From assembly GCF_964199755.1 (NCBI RefSeq), contig NC_133906.1:4154001-4218000 (forward strand): 64,000 bases of DNA. The letters are read 5' to 3'. This document shows positions 36,055 through 48,000 of the stretch, in pieces (the stretch's first letter is position 1; every line of letters begins with the position of its first letter). This stretch comes from Larus michahellis (taxonomy: Eukaryota; Chordata; Aves; Charadriiformes; Laridae). The notes beneath the pieces are model-generated. The model did no database searches, was not told where the DNA came from, and was given only the letters and a program-made list of their open reading frames with translations. Both the position numbers and the translations under genes were made by a program.

Positions 36055-39000
36055 CTAGGAAACAAGTGTACAGTTTTAGGGTTTGTCTTCTCCTGCAGAG
36101 GAAAAGTGCTTTAATCAATAAGGAGGCCATAAGGATAAAAGAACACAGCTTCATAGGCATTCATCAAAACCCCCAACAGTCAAACAGGCCTTTCAGCTGC
36201 TGCCTATTTTTAGGAGTGCATGAAGTCCCAGAGATGCCTGTGTTCCCACCACTGTATTTCTAGAGGTGTTCTGAGATCTTTGAGCGAGTTTCACTCTATG
36301 TCACTTGAGCAATCCAACATCTGTCTCCTACAAGACATGCATCTCTTCATGTCTACACAGTAACTTAATGGCTGGGGGATTCAGCAGCAAGGTGGGAAAC
36401 CTCTTTTCCCTCTGACAGGATTTGGGCCCTCGATGACCACTGGACTATAATCGTCCTTGACTGTTTCATTTCTCCCACTGAAGCAGAGCATTTTGAACAA
36501 TTCACGCTCCCTTACAACCTCACAGAACATTGTGGGACTGATATTTGATACTGTCTTTGGGGAAGGAAGGAAGAAGGGTTCAGCTTCCTTCTGGTAGAGG
36601 AAATGACCCTCCAGATCAGTGTCCTAATCAGAGTTATTCCATAGAAGAGCAAAGAGGTGAGTTACACTGGCTCTTCTTTGTCTGCATTTGGAAAGGAACA
36701 GAGGTGCATCACGCTCTCAAATGAGCTGAGCTCAGGGCTACGGACCTGATTCTAGCAGTAGGCCAAAGCGCCTTCCTGAATGCGGTCCTGCAAATCTAAC
36801 GTGACTGTCAGCTAAGGCTGCTGCTCCTTGGGCTGGTGAGCAGAAGTCTATGTCAGAGACCCAGAGGCCTAGTGCTATTCATGCGTTTGTTGCACACAAA
36901 AATTTAGATTTAAGGACAATCAAGAGAAGCAATTGTTACTGTATCCATAACAGAAAGACCATTTGTCTTACTCAGTTAACGGAGGACTAATGTCCATCTA
37001 AGATAACTAGGCTTATTAACGTAGATCAGGCTTTACCTCTTGAGGTGCTTTAGCTGCACACTTTTGTGATGAGCTGTAGTGAGCCACTGCATATTCCACA
37101 AGGGCACCAAAGATGAAGCTGAAGCAGATGCCAAGATAAACATCAATAGCCTTAATGAAACAGTTAGTTTTTGAAAGTGAACTTCGTGAGCCGATCATCA
37201 GAGTTGTCATGGAAAGCACCGTCGTGACTCCTTGGAAAGCGGAAAAGGAAAGACCTTCTCTAGTGGACGCTTTGGAAAAAGCTTGGCCTGTCCTTCTGCA
37301 CGTGTTGTCACTCTATTGCTAGCCAGATAGAGCAGATCCCTTCTTACCAAATCCAAATTATCCATCAACTGTAATGCTTTTCTAGCACTAGCTACTAGCT
37401 TTACACAGGCTCTCCCTACCTTTGACAACTTGGCTCCCAGAGGCACTTGGCTCTCTTATTTTTTTTGCTTTCAGTAAAAAATTCCTCCCCTCCCAAGCAC
37501 ATCACAAAGAACTTGTGCTCTGCTCTCTGCTGTGAATCTATCAGCAGCCTTGGCCCTACACAGCTCTGCAAGTGTGCCAGCCACAGCGCATCTTCGTGCC
37601 TCATACTGCTAACCCAGCTCTGCCACAAGTAAAAGCAGAATGTGAGCAGACCAGTTATCACTGAGCAGAGAGCTCAAGAAAGCTACCATCTACCCAGCCC
37701 TCAGAGGCCCCTCTGCCTGCTTAAATCTTCTCCCTTCCTCAGGCAGTAACTCACCAATGCAGGTTCTTGCAGGCACTGAATCCAATGTGATCCAAAAAGA
37801 AACCCAGGACAACATGACGAGCAGAGTGGATGGCACATAGGTCTCCAAAATGAAGTAAAGGACATTTCTTCTCAGCTCAAACTGCAATATCAGTCGTGGG
37901 TAACTGCCTGTTCAGGAAAGGAAGAAACCGCAGTGAACGTGGGATTCCCAAGGACCCTTGCACTGCAGTTGGGACAGCCCCGCACCAGCCCTTCGGCTGC
38001 TGTAGATCAGCAGAGCTGCACCGAAACGCTGGGAGATGCATTACTTGTACAAGCCTGACTGCTTGCCTCAGAGGCCTTACTTGTCTCACAAACCCTCGGC
38101 AAGGGGACGCGCACACAGCATTGCTGGACAGGAGACATCTAAAACAAAGCGCGGCTCGCAAAGGGGCTCCTGAACTCAGTCCACAGTGGAAATTTTATAC
38201 CAGTGTCTTAACTCAGAGGAGAGAGGGGCTGATCTCTGAAGGGCTCATCTATTCTCTTACGCTTGACACAGCACGTTTTCCCCAATAACCTCTTTGAAGG
38301 GGCATCATCAAGTTCAGTCTTATCTGATAGCTGAGAAATAAACAAAGGATTTTTCTCTTGATCTCAGCAGGCTCTGGCTCACGTCCCAAAGCATCCCAAT
38401 ATCTTATCACCACAGGGAATTCGACCCCCTGCATTCATTAGTAATTTGTGATCTTTGATAACTGTGTCTTTTTGTGCTCAAAAATATTCAGTCAGTTTTT
38501 TAAAATCAATTTGTTATAATACTGACATACGGGCTCTGGGGCTGGACAGCTAGTATTTTCAGGAGATATTTCTGTTGTTTAAACAATAGTTCCCTTTGAA
38601 ATGCAGAAACAAAACCCATGTTGTTCGTGGGCTGTGCACGCTACAGTAAACAACAAAACATTGTTGTTTTTAAAACCTGGTCATTCTAAGGAAGTTTTGC
38701 CCCCTTTCATAGCATCTGTGATTGGAGAGAAGAATATTTACACTGGTAAAGACATTGAATTCTGATATACAAAGGGATCTTATTTCATCATAACATGATA
38801 GAATTGTAATTCACAAGCAAAATTAGATTTTAGAAGTTAGTTTTAAGCCCAGTTACTGTAAATGTGGCTCTCTACAGTACTTATAGCCTGCACACCTGGG
38901 AGGAAGGGAGAGAGTTTATTCAGGTATGTGTGGAAAAGGAAAGAAGTGGAGAACTTAAAAAAAAATAATTGAAAATCCATCAGGTGAATATAGTTTATTG

Positions 39001-42000
39001 AAAACCCCACCTTTCTGCGGATTTCCATCTTACAGAATATCCTGATTGCAACTAATTGGATTTCACCATCTTTCTGTCTAACTCTTTTTGTGAAATTAAG
39101 ATTTGCTAAAGACTTCGCTCGAGCAGGCTTGAGTCTTAAGATACTGACAGACAGAAGGGAAGGGAGGTGGGAGGGGAAATACTTGAGAGCTTTTCTCTGT
39201 CACTGATTTACCTGTTTCCTGCTGTGACGTCGAGACCAGGGTATAGTAACGTTCCACTGTGTACTGCGAGAGACGCAACTTTTCTATGCCGTGCACAGAG
39301 TCATTTCCTCTCAACCACGTGAAGATGACATCGTTTTCATCATAGCCCCCTGAGGAGAAAACAAACACCCGCGTTACTGTGGTTTAGCCAGTAAAAGCCC
39401 AGCTATTGCCCTGCCCTGTCTCCTGGGTGGGGACAGAAACACGATGTAGGCACTGTAGCCTGGACAAAGACCCTCCTAACTGTGTCAGACTATGGCTGGA
39501 CGTTGGCTCTTCTTTCATTGCTGTACTGTCAGTCTGCTGGTTCAGATTTCAGTAGGAACGCACGCCACCGTGAATGATACACAACATGCAAGGCTGCTGA
39601 GAACCTATTTAAGTCATTTACACGGGGTATTTCTATTTAAAGTATTTTAACATTTTAAGAGATAATATATTCCGGTCATCTGCAGTTTGATTACGTGCAG
39701 CAGGATAAAACTACTGCAGCAATCAACCCTCAAATATAGTCTCTTCAGTCGTTAGAGGAGAGCAGGAGAAATGCAGTGGTTAAAAGAAGAGAATGCAGAT
39801 CCCATTGAAGCATATTTCACTCAACTGTCTGTTCAAGTGCTTAAAAATACCAGAAAAGGTGTCTACAGTTAGTCGAGAGCTTGGAGCTGAGACTGCTATG
39901 CAGTTGTGAACCAGGCTCTTCTGACTGTATACGCGTTGTCCAGAAAACTTGCTCATAAAAGCAGCTTCTCTACAAATCATTCCTCCTATCCTCAAAGGCT
40001 TTAAGTTACTGAGGACAAATAAATACATCCGACATTTAAGTAACACCGAATTCCTGCCTCAAAATGGTGGAACAGATGAGATCAAGCAGTTACCGGTAAA
40101 CTCCATATATGCTGGCTGCATAATTGCCTCCAGGAATGTAAATGCCAGCACACCATGACCGCAGGTTGGACTGAGGGATGAGGCTTGTACTGAGTCACCA
40201 GCCTGCCATTCGATTCAAAGATTTCACTTCATTTGTGAAACAAGCCCATCAATCCCATTAATTTGATCCTTTTATTAAGTGCCCTTCTTTGAGAAAATGA
40301 GTAGGGACGCTTTGATTCCGCTAATAACCCGTTCATCCCGGTAGAAGGAATAAGATGCAGTTGCAGCTCTATTTTTATCTAATTGCGTTTTCTTATTAGA
40401 CACAAATTACCAGAGCTTGAGTGTGATGAACTCCTAAATTAGTTGTCCAGGGTATGAATCCCTGTGTAGAATCCTAAGCACGTGCCTTTTCAAAGTTTCT
40501 AAGCAGTTTTATAAATCGTGGTTACTCAGGAAAATTGCATAACAAATGATAGATTGTTGTTAATTCATCTGGCATATATTTAAATAGTATTATTTCTGGG
40601 CACTTATCCTAATGAAATCTCCAGTGGGCAATGTGCATGTAATTTCATTGGAATTAAACAGCAACTGAGCATGATGTAGGACCCAATCACTTTGAAAACA
40701 GGCCCAAACAAGCTATGCTTTAGCAGAAGAGGCCAATCACTGTTATTTCAGAAGCTACTCTTTGTAATAAAGTTAACCATGGTGAACTAATATGATTTTA
40801 ATGTGAAAATAATATGTGCTTCCAAAGGTGCTTCATGCTGCAACCCCTGAAGTTAAAACCCGGTCTTTTCAGTACTGAGATTTTAGATGTTGGGTTTTGG
40901 GACACGAAGCGGGAGATTGTTGCTAGCGTGTTGTGGAGCTTCACAGATAGAGAGCAGCAGCACTGCTCTTGCTGAGCTCCGTGTAAAAGCCCTGTAGTGT
41001 CCTAAATTTCCCTGGAGTCTTTCCCAGACAGCTTTGCCATGGATGACTTTTTTAAATTTAACTGAGAGCAGAACTCACTGATTCCTTTTCTTGAGACTTC
41101 CAAGGCTGAGACTCCTCCTGTTGATGGGGGTCCCATCATCTGCATCACTGTGACAGACAGCCCTCATGGAGAAGCAAATACCACACCGTTGGGTTTGGCC
41201 TTAGTTTCAGTTCCTGAGTTTGAGAGGCACGTTCAACTCATATTCTAGGAAGAACCACCCTTCACACTGTCTTGTTACAGTGGAGGTTTGGGAGCTGCAA
41301 CAGGTGGTAGATACCTACAAATGTGAAAAGTTGTTCTTACTGTACTCTAGCCCACGTGCTCACCCCACTAATTAGTTTGGAAGAAGCTGCGTTTGCAAAA
41401 GCGACCAAATTTGGAAAAACAGACATTATTACTTCATCCTTTCTGTGCAAAATCAAACTACCGGCTCTTTAATAAGAATATGATTTCTTACCACTCTTTT
41501 TATATAAATTGCAGAGTGACAGGAATCCTCTAGAAACTGTGGATTCCAACACAAGCATCTGAAGAAGGATGAGACAAAGTTGTTTTCTTTTAGACATTAC
41601 TATTTGCAAGGATAAAAGTCTACTCCAGAAAGCCACTGTGATGAATCCAAATATTCAATTACATACAAATAAACAAATTTAAAGTAAAGTCAGGTTTTTT
41701 TTAAATGTTATACTCACAGCTTTCTAGCTGCAGTCTGCACGTTTGTGTGTCCATGGGATATTTTGACAGGTCCATGTTACAAGCAACAGTTGTAGTGATT
41801 CTGTAGGAAAAGAAAGAACTCCGAAAGTTGCAATAAAAGCCTGTAATGAAATATCTCTGGTTTTCATAGCAAAGTAGACCACAAAGACTCTGTCATTTAG
41901 ATAGTTTTGGCCTATAAAATGAATGGACTGATCATTAGAGAGAGCCCTGCTTAAGAAGATATGCTCTCTGCAGCTACACTGATGAAAATGTAACCAAAGG

Positions 42001-45000
42001 AAGAATTTTGCTTTGCTGTCGTGGGAAATTTAGTGTGAAATCACATGTTTTCCAGTACTACGGTTTGCACATCTTAAGAAGTTACTACTTGTCACCTGAG
42101 GCACAGTAACTGCCTGCACACATGCTCTGGCTCGCTCTGATGTGGGGGGTAAATGAGTTAGTTTGCAGGACCTTTACTTTGCAGTCAAGGTACCTGGGAG
42201 ACAGTTACTGTGAGCTGAGAAGAGAGAACGCTATAGGAACTGCTAACAACTGCAGCAAACATTTCTGCAGTACACGTACAAATACGCTTTTTGCTAAAAA
42301 GCGGAAATCATGGCTATGTGGCACTGGATAAGCAAATAGTTTCCCACTATCTGTTAAACTTCTACTGTTACGATGTCCTCCCTCCCTCCCTCCCGCCTGA
42401 CTGGGACAACATCTAAACTCGTGAGCTTTCCAAGCAGGCGCTGTGCTCAGGACACAGCACATACCATGATGGGGAATCCCGATCCTTGGCTGGCATTTCC
42501 AGGTGGCCAGAACAGGGGGCAATGGATCAGAAAAGTATGGTCCCGGTTGGCTTGTTGACCCCAAACTCATTACCCATGACAGTTGGCATCTGCTGTGCAG
42601 CATAACTCTGGAAATCTATTCTGAACCACCATCGTCAACAAAGCCAAAGGCTGATCTACCTTAAGGCATACAAGATAGTGCCATTAGAGAACAGTCTGAT
42701 GAGGCGGTTCCCCACGGTGACGTCGTGCAGGAAGGACCTTTTTGACTCCACTATGTATGTGTCTGGTACCCAGAGCAATTCCACTAGGCGAGCATCTAGC
42801 GTGAAGCTCTTGTTGCCATGGAAGACCAACCGGGGGTCTGTCCAGCGCTGCCGCAGGTATATCGTAGCTGTGTAATCCTGGGAAAGAGAGGAAAACCTGT
42901 AAGGATGTGTGTCCAGAACACCTACGCAGCATAGCTAGGGGTATGCCATGGGTGACAAAGAGGCGGGAGACACATTTGTTTAACCTATTGAAACTCAGCT
43001 TCAAATACACGCAGTAAATCTGATAGATTTTCATCATAGCTTTATTTACTGTATTACACTCTACAGTTTAGTGCTTGAGGACTAAATGTTATACTCACAG
43101 TACTTTTTTTTTTTTTTTAAATGAGCAATTATTGTAATTGATTTTTGTGGCATAATTACGAAATTGGCTAAAAATACAAAAGTACAGCCTTGTTCACACA
43201 TTAAGGAAAAGTATAAAATCAAGAGGCTTCTGAGGTAGAAAACAGCCGCAGCTGGCATGAAGAATACAACATCTGTGGTTCCCTGATAAGGGTGCTTGTG
43301 AAGCTACATGAGGTACGGGGCGGGATGCAATTATTCCGCGGCTTTACCTTATGATATATAGCAGATACGGGAATGGGATGATACCGTGAAACAGATAAGC
43401 TGCCAATTAGCTGCCTGCTCGATACTTGGAGCCAACATCTTGTCAAATTTTGATGAAATGCTGTCCTTTGTGTGAACTTCGCTCATTATAATGTTATTAT
43501 AATACCAAAACACACCTCCCTCCCGAAGGCTACCCGCCTCCAAGGTGCGACCACTCCTTCTTGAGTCTGCGCCCTGAATTTCTCGTAAACTATACCTTTA
43601 ATTGTGAAGCGAGAGAATTTTACACCAATCATAATAAAAGTATGTATGACTAAAGTCACTCAAACTCCACTTTGAAGATAACAAATAGTATAAAAATAGC
43701 CCGAGAGAGGGGGGATACCCAGGGAAGACACCATCGCGAAGAATTCCATTGCTGATTTCCGGGATCAGTCAACGGGCTGAGCCTTTCTTCCCCCCATAGG
43801 GACGCCTTTGGGTAAGACCTGGATTATACCGAGTGCTTTCTTGGGAAACTTAGAAATTTCTCTAGAGAATCTCTTTCCTACATTTATAGCCAGGCTATAT
43901 CGCTTACAACTTTGTTGCACGTTTTGTAGATGTCACAATACTTTCATTTGCACGTGCTTTGCAGACAGCGTATTTATCACCGGCAATCCTAAGAACCTCT
44001 ATATCTGTTGTTTAAATAAACTGCACTGTTTAAGTAGCTGGTCGTTTCGGTTTCTCACTGAACGCGACCAAAGACTCGAGAGTGGCTGTGCCAGTTCAGG
44101 AGCACAACTAGACTGAAGGTGCGGTCCACTATTAGCGTACCCAAATCGTAATAGTTTAATACATATTAAATGTGATTGGACTGATAGTGGCGAATTGGGC
44201 ATCACTCAGAATTTAAACCTAGCCGCACCTGGCCTCCCACCTCGGTGAGGAGGGTTAGAACGCAAGGGGGTTTATTTTCTGCCAAAACCGCTTGGCCCCT
44301 TTCACGCAACAATTTTTTTTGTGTCCATTTTGCAGGTAAGAAAACAGATGGGAAGCGCACACTTGAGGCCACTCAGCAAGTCACTTATATTAAAAATCAG
44401 TCATTGTCTAGAGTTGGAAAATTACACACGTACTATAAATGTGATCGTGAAAGAGACATCAGCACTTTGAAGAAAAAAGGTAAGCAAATCCAACCTGTTG
44501 TTTCACTGAGGTCTTAAAAAAATGCGAACAAATGAAAAACCAAATCCGGTAGCATCCTTTTTTACAGGAGTTTTGAATCTAAGGACACTAGGATTAATTT
44601 GAGTTTACCCTGCCAAAATCCACCTGCAATGACTGGAGTATTTTCACAGTGCCCCATCATACAAGAATAAGCAGTACTCGGCTCTAAAGGTAATTCTTTA
44701 CCGAGCCTTCTGGAGAGACACAGGGCACTGTTGTACTATTTCCCTTCCTTCCTTATCAACGAAGTAAATGCAACCAGTTATGCCTTTTATTTTCAAAACA
44801 CCTCTGTCACAGACAGACTGATAGTGGCAATTGTATTAAGAGTGTGAAGTCATTCTGTTTTACCACAGATGTGCTGCCTGTCTGCGGAGGATGAAGCAGT
44901 TCTGTTTCATGTGATCTCTAGTCTGTAAAATGCTTTAAGAGAAAAGGTCTAAGTAAATATCGGGTATCGGCATTTAGCTTTTGCAACTTCAAAAATTTTA

Positions 45001-48000
45001 CTCTCAGCCTATGACAGAGGAAAAAACCACTGTTATGGCGTTCAATACAGTGAATTATAAAGTGACAAAAGTGAAGAATCCTGGTTATTTCCAGCTTTTA
45101 TCGAGGTACAGAGTAAGCCTCTGCAATGTTTTCCATGTGATCAAAGCAATTTAGGTGGACCGTCAAGAAGAAAAACTCCAGAACAAGAGCTATTTTACAA
45201 GGCCCTTTCATTAAGTTAGAGGTATGTGAATAATTGATTTTGTTGGTTCTGCCACTTCCCCAAAATCAATAGCTTTATCAAAGTTACAATATTTTATTTA
45301 GTGAATTTGTTTAATTTTGGGGGGGAAGAGGGAAAAAAAAAAAAAAGTCAGCGATGTTCTTGAAAATGCTGAAATTAGGTGTTGACATTCTTCCTGACTG
45401 AACTTCGGACTGTTTGGACTGAAAGTATTTGCTGAATTTACCCAGGTTGCCCATAGTTTTGGTCAAGCTGAAACAGGAATTTTCAGCAATCGGTGTTTGA
45501 AATCCAGCTGTTATCAGAAGTGGAGGGAACCAGACTCATCAGTGGTGGGAAGATGTTCTCTGTATATTTGAAAATTATTATTTTTGTTTCTTGGGATGAC
45601 CAGTTCTTTGAGCCTCAGACGGTGCTCACAGCTCAGAACCCCATTTCTCCTCCTTGAGAAGAAACCCTGTCTGTGTCTCCAGGCAGCGCCAGCAAGTCCA
45701 ACAGAGGCCACCCCTACCCTACGCAGAGGACTCCTACACGGAGGAAAGGTATGAGAGAGGATTTTTTCCACTTCAAAGGAGCCTGATTTCCAGGAGGTGC
45801 TGAGTTTTTGACCAGTGGGACCTTTGGAGCCATCCCTGTTTACTTAAAAGCCCACGTTACTATGGTATCTATATAGTCTGCAGTCATGAAGGAGCCCTGT
45901 TCTCATCACACCTCTGAATACTGAGCTGTTCTCATCACACCTCTGAAAGTGGTCAACAGATACAGAAAAGCAAAACAGCTTGAATATGATGCACAGGAAT
46001 ATATGGCAAGTCTCTCAGGCAGATCCTACTCTTATCTCTTATAAAATAAAAATTCTTTCACTTACCATGTCGCTCTCGGATATACTAGAAATACTTGCAA
46101 TGTCCAGACTCATTGCAATTTGAACGGGTTCTCCTGTGGAGGGAAAGAAAAGCTTAAGCTGAGAGAAGTGTAGAGCGAAAGGCACAATAAAACCGCTCAG
46201 GATGCTGCGCAGGGTGGGCTCTGCTCACGTGTCCCAGAAGCCCAAAGGGTTAGACACCGTTGCAGAGCATTAGACTCACAAATGACGTCATGATCCAAAA
46301 TAAAGTTTTCCCTTTTAGGGAGCTGGAGTTCTGTATTTGGTGATGGTAGCAGAGAGCAAACACCCACCAGCCCTAGCTATGAAGATCAGCAGTTTAGATA
46401 AGCGGCATTTCAGTGGCATTTGCCGACGGGCAGGCAGCCAGGCCAGGTTATCCCTTGGTACCCCGTGCACTACACCCGCAAGGGGCAAGAACGGTAAACA
46501 TTGTACAAAGCAGTTCTCGCGCACAGCTCTGGGAGGACTCTCCACAAGCAGGTAGCAATCAGCATCCCTGTTTCTCAGAGAGGAAAAACTAAATGGCAGA
46601 GAAATTCAGTGAGTCTTGAGACCATGCGCTGGGTTACAACCAGAAGCGCAACGGCCTGCACCTCCTTTTCGTTACTATATTACTGTCCTATTTACAAGCA
46701 AATTTTCAGCACTAAAATCCTGAATCTTGGTAGTTTCCACTCTTAAAATCCACCACGAGAGGGCAGCTCCTCCCCAGGAAATGTCAGGGCCGGGGGCTGG
46801 AGAGGGCTGCGGTCCTGCGCGGAGCACACGGCGGGCTCTGCCGAGCGGTTGTTGGACAAGCAGAACGACACAGGCTTTCCCTTTGGCTTCGCCTGGTTTG
46901 TCTGATCCCCAGCATCAGTCTGGGGCTCCGAGGAGGGCTTGGTGCTTTCTAAGACAGCCCTCTCTCCCTGGGTGACAACACAGCAACGCCTTTCCTTGGG
47001 ACTCGCTGAAACTCCTTTTCGTCGTGTAAATCGCATTTAGGAAAGGCCAAGAGACACAGCTGCTAAATCTCCTTCCACGCGGCTTTGGTTTTGTTGGGGT
47101 TTTTTTGTTTAATTATTTTAAACGGTTCCAAAATCCAAAATGTATTTCATTTGTAAAATGAATTCGTTTGTATATTTTTTAAAGTAGCTGTCATTCACGT
47201 CCTCTATCTTATTTTCAGAAATTTAGACACTTGAAGCCCACTCAAATTAATGACTAGAGGGTAGATCTGTGAGGACTTGGGGCTTCTGGAGGAGGTCAAA
47301 CCAGAGTCCTGACCTTTTTGGTTTAACATTTTTGGCTCAGGTAGGTGTCGGCTGGTGTAGGTGCTGTTAATCTCCATTACACCGTTCAGAAGCATCTGTT
47401 CACTGACGTGGCAGGATCTAGAGAAGCTTTTCTATTCCTGCATGAGATCAAACATTCTAGGCATAACAAGCTGGTAAATTCTGTATTGTCCCAGAAATTT
47501 ATCACCATGGTCAGGAAAAGGAAGAAGCTCAAAGCTGCCAGTAGCAGGTCAGTCTGCAGGAGCTACGACGGGAAACATCCAAGTCCTGGTGAAAGCTGAT
47601 GGGGAATTGTTCTATTGAGCTTAGTTTCATTAATGGGTTCTGGCAGGAAAACAAAATTGTTAAAAATAAAAATTTTCATAGCTGTTTTTTAAACTTTCAT
47701 CAATATTTTTCAGGTGCTGAATGTCACTCTGAGAAACCCTTTCCTCTGAGTGGTTACAGCACTCACCTGGAAGGTGGGAGACCTGACACCCAAATCAGAC
47801 AATAGCCTCAGGTAAGTTCCTAAATACCCGACTGTCCTTCAGGTGCTCCCTACTTCCTAGAGTTTCACCAGGGTTTAAAGCAGGTTTAATTTGTGTCTCA
47901 GTGCAAAGTGAAAGCATCCATCAAAAGTCAGTATTTCTGGCCGGGAGAATGACTTCATTTCTCTATAGCCACAATCTACTAAACAGATATACATGAACAA

